Assembly: GCF_003385495.1 (NCBI RefSeq)
Contig: NZ_QNUH01000010.1
Location: 1-64,000 of the forward strand
DNA length: 64,000 nucleotides
Direction of reading: 5' to 3'
From: Chryseobacterium elymi
Lineage (GTDB): Bacteria; Bacteroidota; Bacteroidia; Flavobacteriales; Weeksellaceae
Shown here: piece after piece, positions 17,727 through 26,459 of the stretch
Numbering within the stretch: the stretch's first letter is position 1
Layout of the letters: every line of letters begins with the position of its first letter
Translations under genes and position numbers: made by a program
Notes under the pieces: generated by a model
Database searches by the model: none
Told to the model about the DNA's origin: nothing
The model's input: the letters and a program-made list of their open reading frames with translations, nothing else

Positions 17727-18548
17727 TCAGCTCTCTTTATCTTCCCTTAAATGCATTACTCTTTGAGGGTAAGGTATATCTATCCCTCCTGATTTGAACC
17801 ATTTGAAGATTTCCTGCCTGATGCGGCTCTTGGTATTTTCAACAGCAAAAATATCAGGTGTCCAGAAGTATACCGCCACAATCACTGCGGAATCTCCAAA
17901 ATCCTCAAGACGGCAAAAGGGCTTTTCATCAATAGAAACTTTAGGGTCCCTCTGAGCTGCGTTTTCCATGATTTGCATCGCCAGGTCAATGTCCGCTCCA
18001 TATCCAATTCCTATTTTAACATCAAAGCGTGCCAACTCATCAGTATGGGTCCAGTTGATGAGATAATTTTTGGTGAGCTCTGTATTGGGTAATATAATAT
18101 TACGCTGATCACGGGTCAGCACAGTAGTAGTACGCAAATTAATCTCTTTTACTTTACATACCATTCCATTGACCTCAATAATATCATCTATTTTTATAGT
18201 CCGGTCCACTAAAAGAATTATCCCGGATATAAAATCACTGAAAAGGTTTTGTAATCCTAAACCAATCCCAACAAGCAATGCAGCAGAACCGGCAAGAAAA
18301 ATTGAGATATTAATTCCTATAATATCAAAACATCCTATGATGGCAAGAATATATATGATATATTTAATCAAGGCATAGATCGTATATTTTTTGGATCCGT
18401 CAAGTTTCTTATTACGATAGATGATTTTTTTTATAAAAGCCAGAAGATATTTAATCACTATTGCAAAGACAATAAGCAAAAGCAATTGGTTAACTTCTAA
18501 GGTTATTTTACCTATTTTAAAAATCTGATAATCTAAAAATTCTTTCAT
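17727..18548 (-). CDS. MscS-family mechanosensitive channel
   Basis: This 273-residue inner-membrane channel opens under membrane tension to release solutes. Three hydrophobic segments come first. The third carries the pore-helix pattern SAALLVGIGLGLQNLFSDFI, followed by the beta domain (VDRTIKIDDIIEVNGMVCKV, RTTTVLTRDQRNIILPN) and an alpha/beta end WFKSGGIDIPYPQRVMHL. It is a short-type MscS. It lies 8 bases downstream of the permease C-terminal frame and may be cotranscribed. Confidence 0.92.
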   Translation of the reverse strand: MKEFLDYQIFKIGKITLEVNQLLLLIVFAIVIKYLLAFIKKIIYRNKKLDGSKKYTIYALIKYIIYILAIIGCFDIIGINISIFLAGSAALLVGIGLGLQNLFSDFISGIILLVDRTIKIDDIIEVNGMVCKVKEINLRTTTVLTRDQRNIILPNTELTKNYLINWTHTDELARFDVKIGIGYGADIDLAMQIMENAAQRDPKVSIDEKPFCRLEDFGDSAVIVAVYFWTPDIFAVENTKSRIRQEIFKWFKSGGIDIPYPQRVMHLREDKES

Positions 18549-18556
18549 TTATATAT

Positions 18557-18889
18557 TTACATAATTAGTCTTACACCCCCCAGTTCAGCAACCCTATAAC
18601 TAAAACGATCGCTCGGAGAAGCAATAAACATAAAGTTTTTAGGGATATGCCATTTTACAGATAACTCTTCTATTAAATCCGGTCCGAACACTCCTTCAAT
18701 CTCAATGAACTCAATGTCTATCTCTGGATACGCCCGATCAAGAACTTCAAGATCTTTTTTTAGCAATTCATTATCTTCCCCATCTTTAATGACATTGACA
18801 ATCTTTAGTTTCTTTGTAGCCTCATTAGCCTGCACATATTGCATTACCTTGTTCAAAATTGCCACATTATCTTTCTTCGTAAAAAAAAA
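18557..18889 (-). CDS. C-terminal cytosolic domain split from the APC permease by a T9 frameshift
   Basis: This frame of about 110 residues reads FFTKKDNVAILNKVMQYV, then KLKIVNVIKDGEDNELLKKD and KWHIPKNFMFIASPSDRFSY. It looks like a universal-stress-like alpha/beta domain, and it has only a TTG start inside the permease gene. Removing one base from the run of nine T (minus strand, about 18880-18888) joins it seamlessly to the permease as QEFVFFTKKDNVA. I therefore read it as the natural C-terminus of that permease. Whether the break is biological or a sequencing error is unknown. Confidence 0.7.
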   Translation of the reverse strand, partial: FFFTKKDNVAILNKVMQYVQANEATKKLKIVNVIKDGEDNELLKKDLEVLDRAYPEIDIEFIEIEGVFGPDLIEELSVKWHIPKNFMFIASPSDRFSYRVAELGGVRLIM

Positions 18890-20288
18890 CAAACTCCTGG
18901 CTATGAAGTCTTCTTTTCGCTTTAAAAAGATAGCGGTTTACCACTACGACAAACTTTCGTAAAGGACTATAAAGGAATTCAATCAACCTGATCAGCACAT
19001 CTATTACTTCAAAGCGGTTAAGCATAATGTAAATAAAACACAGTGTAGGAAGAAGGTATTTCAAAAATGTATAGAACGAAGCCTTATTAAGAAGTATATT
19101 TCCATAAAACGCTGCTCCTACAAACAGTATGGCCAAAAGTACTGATACAACAGTAGCTTTTTCCGGTCTTGGCAGTTTTTGCCGTTTGATTTTAAGGAGC
19201 AAATTTCCAACAGCAAATAACCCCATTACCGACAGAAATGAAAATGTATATACACCAGCCAAGCTGCCCAGATGACCTTCTGTAACCATTAAAACAGATA
19301 GGCATAATATCAAAAACAAGATGACGATTCTGTAGCTCGCCCCCTTTTTATTTTGCTTAAGTAAAAAGTTAGGCAGTATCCTATCCAAAGTAATTCTGTT
19401 CATAAGACCGGATACTCCGACAAATGATGTAAGCACAGCTCCACATAATACCAATACTGCATCAATTGAAATTAAGATAGAAAGCCATCTTCCACCGGTG
19501 ACATGACCCAAATAAGCCAAAAGTGACTCTTTATGATCACCAACGGTAGCCATCGGCAATATACAAATTAATAAAAAAGCAAGGAGTGGGTTCACAATAC
19601 TGACCACGATCCACATGTTGCGTAATGTTTTAGGAAATACATGGGGCTGCTGTTCTTCGACAAAATTAGCAGAACTTTCAAACCCTGATATTCCAAGCAT
19701 AGCAGCTGAAAAACCAAAAAATAATGCTTTCCAAATAGAAGATGATTGTAGAGGGATATTCCAGTTAATTTCTAAAAGTGAAAAACCATGCTGGTAAATA
19801 AATACTCCTGATGCTAAAATAAGAATCACCAAAGAAAGTAAATGGAATAGAAATATAAAGACCGCTACATTAGCTGATTCCCCTATTCCGCTGATCGTTA
19901 AAATACAGAAAAGAACAAGAACAACAACAGTCGCAATAAGCACAGGAAGCTGTTTGAAAATCGAAGACATATAATGCATAGCTTCGGAGGCAGAAATAAC
20001 GGCGGTAGCCATATAAGACAAAATGGTCAAAGTGGCTGCAAGCGAAGCTGTTCTTTTGGTAGCTGTATTCAAAAGTACATTGTAGGCTCCACCGTTCAAA
20101 GGTAGAGCTCCAACAACCTCTCCATATATTCTCCTGAAAAGAAAAAGTACCAAAGCAACAATACATAACGAAAGCCATGCCCACTGCCCGGCATATAATA
20201 TGGTGAGTGCAGAAACATAGAGACATGAGGAAGTAATATCGTTTCCACTAATAGCAGTAGATTGCAGTTCCGTCAGTTTTTTGTTCAT
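18867..20288 (-). CDS. APC-superfamily amino acid permease (C-terminus frameshifted)
   Basis: This protein of about 473 residues has 12 predicted membrane helices and begins MNKKLTELQSTAISGNDITS. The ATG at 20288 is chosen because the upstream extension would cross a transcription terminator. The family's first helix and unwound region (GNDITSSCLYVSALTILYAG), LPLNGGAYNVLLNT and GISGFESSANFVEEQQP are present. It ends prematurely at FVFFYEER inside a T9 run; the adjacent frame supplies a cytosolic domain. The substrate is unknown, and amino acid or polyamine uptake is likely from the family. Confidence 0.85.
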   Translation of the reverse strand: MNKKLTELQSTAISGNDITSSCLYVSALTILYAGQWAWLSLCIVALVLFLFRRIYGEVVGALPLNGGAYNVLLNTATKRTASLAATLTILSYMATAVISASEAMHYMSSIFKQLPVLIATVVVLVLFCILTISGIGESANVAVFIFLFHLLSLVILILASGVFIYQHGFSLLEINWNIPLQSSSIWKALFFGFSAAMLGISGFESSANFVEEQQPHVFPKTLRNMWIVVSIVNPLLAFLLICILPMATVGDHKESLLAYLGHVTGGRWLSILISIDAVLVLCGAVLTSFVGVSGLMNRITLDRILPNFLLKQNKKGASYRIVILFLILCLSVLMVTEGHLGSLAGVYTFSFLSVMGLFAVGNLLLKIKRQKLPRPEKATVVSVLLAILFVGAAFYGNILLNKASFYTFLKYLLPTLCFIYIMLNRFEVIDVLIRLIEFLYSPLRKFVVVVNRYLFKAKRRLHSQEFVFFYEER

Positions 20289-20318
20289 TTTTGCAATTTT
20301 TGAAAACTTGATTTTAAT

Positions 20319-20355
20319 TAAAAAGGGGCAGCATTTGATTTTCAAATACTGCCCG
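20319..20355 (-). terminator. Terminator after the AraC-type regulator
   Basis: On the minus strand, GGGCAGTATTTGA pairs with TCAAATGCTGCCC (one mismatch) before CTTTTTAA. It lies 90 bases past the AraC stop and just upstream of the permease start. Confidence 0.8.
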
Positions 20356-20442
20356 CACTGGACAAATCATCTCACATCCTTTCGAACATGATAATAATAT
20401 ATGGGTAGTTTTTTATTTCTGTAAAGTTTTCCATAAATGTGA

Positions 20443-21351
20443 TTAGCTTTTCTGCTGAAAAGATTGCTTTCTGTAATTTTCAGGAGTGGTATTCACATAT
20501 CCCTTAAAATACTTGTTAAAATTGGATTTATCAGTAAACCCTAATTCTATTCCTATTTGAGCCACCGTTAAATCTGTACTCTGCAGAAGTCTTTTGGCTT
20601 CCAGAACAATCCTTTCACGAATAATGTAGCCTGCAGACCAGCCCAACGATTTTTTGACAACTATATTTAAGTAATTAGAGGTAATATGCAATTCTTCAGC
20701 ATATTGCCTTGGAAATTTCCATTGTTTAAATTTAAGATTAACCAATTCATTAAATTGTTGGATTAAAACTGTTTTTCTGTTACTTTTATTAATAGTTCCT
20801 TCTAGTGTACAGCTGCTGTGATTCCTCCTGTATTTTATCAGAATTGCTTTTAAATAAATACAAATAAGTTCCTTATATTCTCTTTTCTCTGCCTGGTATT
20901 CATTTTTGATAAGTTCTGCCAACTGATTCCATTCAGACATGGTTGTTTCATCAATATCAATGTAAGGCGTTATTTCAGAATTGATCAGATCACTCTTAAT
21001 TTTATTATTCCCTGTATAAATAAGATTATAAAACTCTTTTGTAAAATTAATAATATATCCCTTAGCATCTTTTAATTTTATCCATGAATGGACCTGGCCA
21101 TAGTTTATTAAAAAAATTCGATTCGCCTGTATATTATAATTTACAAGATCGATGACATGCACACCAACTCCTTTTTCAAATATTATAATTGAATAAAAAT
21201 CATGAAGATGAGGGGCTTTCAAATGCTTAAACTGTTTTGAAAAGTCCTCTAACCTATGAATGCTAAAATCAGTCAAAGTAGAATGATTAGAAATCAGAGT
21301 TTCTATCGTATACAATTCCATCTTATCAATCTTGTCCATAGTTATCATCAA
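20443..21351 (-). CDS. AraC-family transcriptional regulator
   Basis: This 302-residue DNA-binding protein has an N-terminal cupin-like sensor (HLKAPHLHDFYSIIIFEKGV, then IQANRIFLINYGQVHSW) and a C-terminal pair of helix-turn-helix motifs. These are ELHITSNYLNIVVKKSLGWS and the AraC signature VAQIGIELGFTDKSNFNKYF, followed by KGYVNTTPENYRKQ. The start is MMITMDKIDKMEL; the second or third methionine is also possible. The regulated gene is not evident. The permease is downstream on the same strand but separated by a terminator. Confidence 0.92.
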   Translation of the reverse strand: MMITMDKIDKMELYTIETLISNHSTLTDFSIHRLEDFSKQFKHLKAPHLHDFYSIIIFEKGVGVHVIDLVNYNIQANRIFLINYGQVHSWIKLKDAKGYIINFTKEFYNLIYTGNNKIKSDLINSEITPYIDIDETTMSEWNQLAELIKNEYQAEKREYKELICIYLKAILIKYRRNHSSCTLEGTINKSNRKTVLIQQFNELVNLKFKQWKFPRQYAEELHITSNYLNIVVKKSLGWSAGYIIRERIVLEAKRLLQSTDLTVAQIGIELGFTDKSNFNKYFKGYVNTTPENYRKQSFQQKS

Positions 21352-21582
21352 AGCACAAAGGTAGATTATACATTAGCCACTAAGGTGGTATTTTTAACGC
21401 TTTATATGGTAAAAATTATAAAAAACACGTAAAAAAATATATGAACAGGACTGCATTAACAAAATTATCATTAAAGTCTAAACTAAAAATATTAATATAG
21501 ATCTAAGGTTAAATAAATCCGAACCACATAACAATTTTATTATACCATTCTTTAAGACTTGCAGATCATAAAAAAATATTTT

Positions 21583-21609
21583 TACTTTGCAAAAGATACT
21601 ATTTAGTAT
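21583..21609 (+). promoter_or_regulatory. Promoter -7 element and palindromic operator upstream of the TetR remnant
   Basis: TACTTTG at 21583-21589 fits the Bacteroidota -7 box, with a TTG 21 bases upstream. Six bases later, ATACTATTTAGTAT (21596-21609) is a near palindrome that matches a perfect copy at 22117-22130. Placement just after the transcription start suits repression by the TetR-type protein once encoded downstream. Confidence 0.6.
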
Positions 21610-21639
21610 GTTTTTATAAGAAAAACTAAATTCACTAGA

Positions 21640-22022
21640 TTGAACATCCTTCAGAAAGCTTATGAGCTTATTTATGCGAAAGAATATAACAAAAGAGTAT
21701 TGACGAAATTATCTACCACAAAGGTCAGCAAAGGTTTTTTTATACTATTATTTCAAGAATATAGATGAAATGGAATTGTTGTTAATGAAAATAATGAGAT
21801 CAACATCGGAAGACCTGATTTTAAGTTGTCAGAAATCATTTGCCACATAATGAATAGACTGCTTGTGAAAAACAAATTTATAACAGTAAAATATGGATGC
21901 CCTGTCTCTAATCTTGTACTGGAAATGACAACATAGCATGAAAACTTCAGACAGGCTTTGAAAAAGAACTAATGAATGGAACACCATCTGATCACAATAC
22001 TTAAAAAGGAAAAAAATGCACA
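21640..22022 (+). pseudogene. TetR/AcrR-family regulator, decayed
   Basis: Across shifting frames the sequence reads NILQKAYELIYAKEYNKR, then TTKVSKG followed by a shifted FFYYYFKNIDEM-like stretch. Those are the N-terminal helices and recognition helix of a TetR repressor. Further on, KYGCPVSNLVLEMTT and HENFRQALKK match the C-terminal part of the same family. Stops and frameshifts occur throughout. An intact copy would have been a ligand-responsive repressor binding the two palindromes flanking it. Confidence 0.75.
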
Positions 22023-22116
22023 TAAATACAACGCTAAGCAGACTACGCTTTTCATACTTTCCGATTATCGGAAATCCTTAACTAAAAATTTTCCTGAAAT
22101 TTTTTTACAAAAAAAC

Positions 22117-22130
22117 ATACTAATTAGTAT
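22117..22130. promoter_or_regulatory. Perfect 14-bp palindrome upstream of the HD gene
   Basis: ATACTAATTAGTAT is self-complementary over all 14 bases, 70 bases before the HD-domain start. It shares the ATACT-N4-AGTAT frame with the site at 21596. It is probably the operator through which the lost TetR protein controlled the HD gene. Confidence 0.65.
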
Positions 22131-22200
22131 TTTTATGTAAAACAATTATCAGTATTATCCAATATTTACAACAAAATCATTTAATCAAAAACTTTTCTAT

Positions 22201-22944
22201 ATGGAAATTATTTTACCGGCCTCCGGCATTTTAAGCAAAAGTGAAGTTCAGAAATTCAAACTTATGCTGATACAGTCCAAATTACTGGAAAATATTAATA
22301 AATTACTGTCAGCAGCCAACTTAAAGCAATATACAAAGACTGATTATAAAAAAATTATTATTCCGGACTCCCAACTTGCGAAAAAAACTGTCGAAGAAGC
22401 TCAGGAAACCTGTAATCCTATTTTGCTTTACCACTCTTACCGAACCTACTTCTGGAGTAGCGGATTAGCCTTATCTGAAAATCTGAAAGTGGATGCTGAA
22501 TTGCTTTTTGTTTCATCGCTTTTGCATGATATAGGTCTTACAGATAAGCATAATCATATCTGTTCAAAACAGTGTTTTGCAAATTACGGTGGAGAGTTTA
22601 GCCAACAATTCTGTTTAGAACATGGTCAGGATCTAAAGAAGGCATCAGCCGTTAAACAGATTATTGAATTACATCTTTACCCTACTGTGAATAAGCATAA
22701 ATATGGAAATGAAGCTTATAGTCTTTCTAAAGGAGCAGCTATGGATGTGGTTGGAGCCAACAGATTTCAGCTAAGCAAAAAATATATCGAGGACGTAAAC
22801 AGGCATTATTCCAGACAGGGTTTTAAAGAAGATATACTAAATACTATGGAAAATTTTCATCATAAGGAAGGAACAAGAGCTGACATCCTCTACCACATGG
22901 GGTTTGCAAAAATGGCAAGTAAAAACCCTATGAATATGGAATAA
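22201..22944 (+). CDS. HD-domain phosphohydrolase-like protein
   Basis: This 247-residue cytosolic protein has an early histidine in LLYHSYRTYFWSSGLALSE, the HD pair in FVSSLLHDIGLTD, and a later QIIELHLYP histidine. Those are the expected metal ligands of the HD superfamily. It resembles the cyanamide-hydratase-like HD proteins more than nucleotidases. The substrate is unknown. It is the likely target of the decayed TetR regulator, and if so is now derepressed. Confidence 0.75.
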   Translation: MEIILPASGILSKSEVQKFKLMLIQSKLLENINKLLSAANLKQYTKTDYKKIIIPDSQLAKKTVEEAQETCNPILLYHSYRTYFWSSGLALSENLKVDAELLFVSSLLHDIGLTDKHNHICSKQCFANYGGEFSQQFCLEHGQDLKKASAVKQIIELHLYPTVNKHKYGNEAYSLSKGAAMDVVGANRFQLSKKYIEDVNRHYSRQGFKEDILNTMENFHHKEGTRADILYHMGFAKMASKNPMNME

Positions 22945-22950
22945 GTAACA

Positions 22951-23022
22951 AAAAAGCTGATATGACAAGGTCATTCAATTTCACCCTTTGGACTTTTCTT
23001 TGTCAAACTCAGCTTTTCTTTT
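22951..23022 (+). terminator. Terminator after the HD gene
   Basis: AAAAGCTGA near 22952 and TCAGCTTTT near 23008, with TGACAA/TTGTCA inside, form a long interrupted stem followed by CTTTTAA. It begins 7 bases past the HD stop. Confidence 0.6.
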
Positions 23023-23034
23023 AATACACCCAGT

Positions 23035-23232
23035 TTGGACAGGGATGTTAAACGTCAGAATGAAAATCCAAGCATTGGTGTTTTGCTGTGCAAGGACAAG
23101 GACAGTGAAGTGGTAGAATATACACTCAACAGAAGCCTGTCTCCGACAATGGTTTCGGAGTACAAAACACAGCTTTCTGACAAAAAGGTTCTACAGAAAA
23201 AACTGCATGAACTGTTTGATAACAGGCCATAA
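23035..23232 (+). pseudogene. C-terminal fragment of a YhcG/DUF1016-type PDDEXK nuclease
   Basis: The 65-residue frame reads DVKRQNENPSIGVLLCKDKD, then VVEYTLNRSLSPTMVSEYKT and LSDKKVLQKKLHEL, the conserved C-terminus of YhcG nuclease-domain proteins. The preceding catalytic domain and N-terminal DUF1016 region are absent; DNA immediately upstream is a terminator and has stops. Its end lies about 20 bases from the left end of the insertion sequence, so transposition probably remodelled the locus. Confidence 0.8.
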
Positions 23233-23251
23233 ATGAATGAATTAGTCAATA

Positions 23252-24424
23252 CTTAATCTGACAGTTATAATCAAATTAAATAACTTTAAAACAGATTAAG
23301 TATTATGACTACACAACAAAAAATCATCAAAAACAAATTAGGCGTACTTGAATTAGCACAACATTTAGGAAACGTATCCAAAGCCTGCAAGGTAATGGGG
23401 TATTCCCGAGACAGTTTCTATAGATTCAAAGAATTGTATGAGCAAGGAGGCGAATTGGCATTACAGGAAATCTCGAGAAGAAAGCCAGTATTAAAGAATC
23501 GTGTAGATGAAGCCATAGAAAAGGCTGTTGTTGAGATAGCTATTGAGAACCCTGCTTTAGGACAGCTTAGAGTAAGTAATGAACTTAAAAAGAAAGGTTT
23601 TATCGTATCTCCAGGAGGAGTTAGAAGCATCTGGTTAAGACACGATCTACATACATTTAAACTAAGATTAAAAGCACTAGAAGCAAAATCTGCCCAAGAT
23701 GGTATAGTTCTTACCGAATCTCAACTTTCAGCATTAGAGAAAGCCAGGGAAGAGAAAAAAGCTCATGGAGAAATTGAAACTCACCATCCTGGATATTTAG
23801 GAGCTCAAGACATTTATTACGTAGGCAATATAAAAGGAGTTGGACATATTTATCAGCAAACTTTTGACACGTATTCAAAGGTAGTATTTGCAAAGCTATA
23901 TGACCGTAAAAATGCCCTTATTGCTGCTGACATGCTTAATGATCAGGTAGTCCCTTTCTTTGAGCAGCAGGAACTTCGTTTACTCAGAATTTTAACAGAC
24001 CGAGGAACTGAATACTGTGGGATAAGAGAACAGCATGAATACCAGCTCTATTTGGCCATTGAAGATATCGATCATACTAAGACCAAGGCTAAAAGCCCTC
24101 AAACCAACGGCATCTGTGAACGCTTTCACAGAACGATACAGGAAGAATTTTATGCCATAGCTTTCAGAAAGAAAATTTACAGAAGCATTGAGGAGCTGCA
24201 ATTAGATCTAAACAGCTGGTTGTCGTATTACAACAATGAAAGAACACATACAGGAAAACATTGTTACGGTAAAACACCGATGCAGACATTTTTGGATAGT
24301 AAAACTATAGCAAAAGAGAAATTATTGGAAACTCTTGCAGAGGAACAAAAAATCCTTACTTTTGGAAGTAAGGACAATATTGGATAACTGACAATTATTT
24401 TTAACCCCTAACTGTCAGATAAAG
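23252..24424 (+). mobile_element. IS481-type insertion sequence, apparently complete
   Basis: A transposase gene is bounded by inverted ends: CTTAATCTGACAGTTA at 23252-23267, and the complement of CTTTATCTGACAGTTA at 24409-24424 (15 of 16 match). The element is about 1.17 kb with one gene filling most of it. It interrupts a minus-strand lipoprotein gene on its right side. No clear target duplication can be read, because the exact tips are uncertain by a few bases. Confidence 0.85.
23305..24387 (+). CDS. IS481-family transposase
   Basis: This 360-residue protein has an N-terminal helix-turn-helix (LAQHLGNVSKACKVMGYSRD) and the rve integrase core. In the core, YYVGNIKGVG and FDTYSKVVFAKLYD cover the first catalytic region, LTDRGTEYCG the second Asp, and KSPQTNGICERFHRTIQEEF the Glu block. 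The usual YYNNERTH motif follows. It is intact from ATG to stop, so the element may still move. It is the only full transposase in the window. Confidence 0.93.
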   Translation: MTTQQKIIKNKLGVLELAQHLGNVSKACKVMGYSRDSFYRFKELYEQGGELALQEISRRKPVLKNRVDEAIEKAVVEIAIENPALGQLRVSNELKKKGFIVSPGGVRSIWLRHDLHTFKLRLKALEAKSAQDGIVLTESQLSALEKAREEKKAHGEIETHHPGYLGAQDIYYVGNIKGVGHIYQQTFDTYSKVVFAKLYDRKNALIAADMLNDQVVPFFEQQELRLLRILTDRGTEYCGIREQHEYQLYLAIEDIDHTKTKAKSPQTNGICERFHRTIQEEFYAIAFRKKIYRSIEELQLDLNSWLSYYNNERTHTGKHCYGKTPMQTFLDSKTIAKEKLLETLAEEQKILTFGSKDNIG

Positions 24425-24587
24425 TCGTGGCTATTACAATTGAAGAGGCTACCACCTTTAAGTTCATTGCGTTAAAATCAAAACTTTCAGGAAGGGAAGC
24501 ACTTTCATTCACGGGTTCGTATTCTTTTTTGGAACTGCAGTTCACAACAAATACGTACATTATTAAATAAGCGATCAGATTCTTCAT
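24425..24587 (-). pseudogene. 5' fragment of a small lipoprotein gene cut by the insertion sequence
   Basis: Starting ATG at 24587, the frame reads MKNLIAYLIMYVFVVNCSSK, a lipoprotein signal with Cys near residue 17. It continues EYEPVNESASLPESFDFNAM and NLKVVASSI before running into the insertion sequence. It begins 3 bases after the stop of the heme/P460 gene, so the two formed an operon. The NLKVVASSI segment recalls small cytochrome P460-type proteins, which would suit the neighbour. That identification is tentative. Confidence 0.7.
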
Positions 24588-24590
24588 AGC

Positions 24591-25520
24591 TTAATGGTTA
24601 ATAGGAGAAGTAAATACGAAATCATTGTCTTCCATTGGACGGTGGCAGCTGATGCACTCGCTGGTAAAGTCTGCTGCTTTTCCATAAGGTTCAAGTTTGG
24701 GAGATAAAAACCTTGCCCATCCCCACCCTTTTGTTGAGACGAATTTTTTAGAATCCTTGATCATATATTCCACCTGCTTAAAGGCTCCAGTAGTGATATT
24801 ACCATCACTGTCAATAATCTGCTCCCATGCTACTTTTGCGAATATAGTTCCGTCCGGCCATGGGTTTGTTGTATGTTCTTTTGCCGCTTTTATAGCGATA
24901 TCGTTTCCGAATATGATACGCATTGTCCCATTATCAAACCTCTCTGTAGAACTTATCGGTTTCCAGCTTTTATAATCAGGGATATAGCTAATACCATTCA
25001 GAGCAGTGGGCAATGATGGCCTGGATGCTGTAGTATGCATCGCATTGACTTGCTGAAGCTGTTTGTTATAAGCAGAGACCTTTGCTGTATCAGGTTTTTG
25101 CTTTGGAGCAAGAGAGGTCACATAGTTTTTCAGGATACGGATATCATTTTCAGAAAGCTTAGCTTCAGGATGCAGTAATTCGTAGCTTTTAAGAGGCATC
25201 GCTTCTAGGTTAATCTGGTTAAAAGCTTCCCAAAGTTTTGCATTTTGTACAGAAGGAGCCAGTTGATCCCACTGAGAAAAATTCAGCCCTTTTTTTCCTT
25301 TTTTAATATGATCTGCTACCAGCCAGTAAGCGGGAGCAATCTGATCAAACCACTTCAAATCTGTCTGATTGGAATGGCAGTCGAAACATGAACGCTGCAG
25401 TATCGCTCTTACATCGCTGGGAGCATGAATTTCGCCGGTTATTGGCTTTTGTACAATTTCGGGTCTGTAAAACTGAATTCCAATAAAAGCAACAAGCATA
25501 ACAATCAGAATATTTTTCAT
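24591..25520 (-). CDS. Heme-binding-domain and cytochrome P460-domain protein
   Basis: This protein of about 309 residues is anchored by an N-terminal helix (MKNILIVMLVAFIGIQFYRP). The first domain has the c-type heme motif CFDCH near residue 45 and the surrounding HSNQTDLKWFDQIAPAYWLV of the haem_bd family. The second, P460-like domain ends with CISCH (SECISCHRPMEDND). Both CxxCH sites imply covalent heme and a periplasmic place. It may act in electron transfer or peroxide handling. The ATG at 25520 is preferred; one nine codons upstream is possible. Confidence 0.85.
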   Translation of the reverse strand: MKNILIVMLVAFIGIQFYRPEIVQKPITGEIHAPSDVRAILQRSCFDCHSNQTDLKWFDQIAPAYWLVADHIKKGKKGLNFSQWDQLAPSVQNAKLWEAFNQINLEAMPLKSYELLHPEAKLSENDIRILKNYVTSLAPKQKPDTAKVSAYNKQLQQVNAMHTTASRPSLPTALNGISYIPDYKSWKPISSTERFDNGTMRIIFGNDIAIKAAKEHTTNPWPDGTIFAKVAWEQIIDSDGNITTGAFKQVEYMIKDSKKFVSTKGWGWARFLSPKLEPYGKAADFTSECISCHRPMEDNDFVFTSPINH

Positions 25521-25933
25521 TTTTATTTTTTTCAAAAAACTATTCATACCTGTCTATTTTGTTCAAATTTCAGAACTTTTTGATGTATGTTTTTCTGAAA
25601 ATTTGATCAATCGGACAAATTTCACTTTGAATCTGACAATTGTGGTGGTGAGTTTTTTAAGCTGTAGAATAAGAAAAATAGATTTGGATCTGTTCTTACA
25701 ATACTATTGAAAAACTTGGCAATAATGAACATCGTAGTTACAGGCTTCCAGGAAAATTTAAATACCAAAGTAAAGGAGTACTTAAGTCATTACGGTGTGC
25801 ATTTATCTCCTGAAAAAGGATTTATACAAGGATTATATCATGTAGAAAAAATCCTGAATGATAGTGATGGTGTTCGATCAGCTTACCCAGATCTTTCTGA
25901 CTTCATTTTAATACAATCTTCACAGGAGCTGTT
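25521..25933. other. Intergenic stretch with an unrecognised fragment
   Basis: About 400 bases lie between the heme protein and the IS982 scar. A plus-strand frame from 25707 (VVTGFQENLNTKVKEYLSHY, then EKGFIQGLYHVEKILNDSDG) looks coding-like for about 75 residues but then merges with the transposase remnant in another frame. I do not recognise it. It may be a fragment of a gene broken by the IS982 insertion. Confidence 0.35.
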
Positions 25934-26370
25934 ATGGGTGATTATAATCAATTCACGTTCGTTTCTACAAGAGACATTGCTGCCACGGGAAAATCTACAA
26001 TGGGTTGGTTTTACGGTTTCAAACTTCATATCATCATCAATGATAAGGGTGAGTTTCTAAGTTTATGTGTAACACAGGCAAATATTGATGATAGAGAGCC
26101 GCTGAAAAATGAAACCTTTTTAAAGGCTATATTTGGTGAGTTATTCGGTGACAAGAGTTATATCAGCGAAAAACTAACCCAATTATTATTTGTAGATGGA
26201 ATTCAATTAATCACCAGTATACGCAATAATATAAAGAATAACTTGATGGAAATGAGTGATAAGTTCTTGCTTAGAAAGTGCTCTATCACTGAGACGATTA
26301 ATGATGAGTTGAAGAACATTTGCCAAGTAGAACAATCCAGACATCGATCCTTAGAGGGAGAAATAAAGTC
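25934..26370 (+). pseudogene. IS982-family transposase remnant
   Basis: The surviving part reads DIAATGKSTMGWFYGFKLHI, then LKAIFGELFGDKSYISEKL, DGIQLITSIRNNIKNNLMEM, KFLLRKCSITETINDELKNI and CQVEQSRHRS. That is the C-terminal half of IS982 transposases. The N-terminal half is missing, and after HRS the frame leaves the family and runs into the antisense of susD. It is inactive. Confidence 0.8.
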
Positions 26371-26404
26371 AACCTTACAAATGATTAAATTGGACCATAA
26401 AATC

Positions 26405-26438
26405 AAAACTGTCAGCAGAAATTCTGCTGACAGTTTTT
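26405..26438. terminator. Terminator between the IS982 scar and susD
   Basis: AAAACTGTCAGCAG and CTGCTGACAGTTTT pair perfectly around a few bases, with T and A tracts on either side. It lies 22 bases past the minus-strand susD stop and can act in both directions. Confidence 0.9.
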
Positions 26439-26459
26439 TGAAAGTAAAAAAATGTAAAA

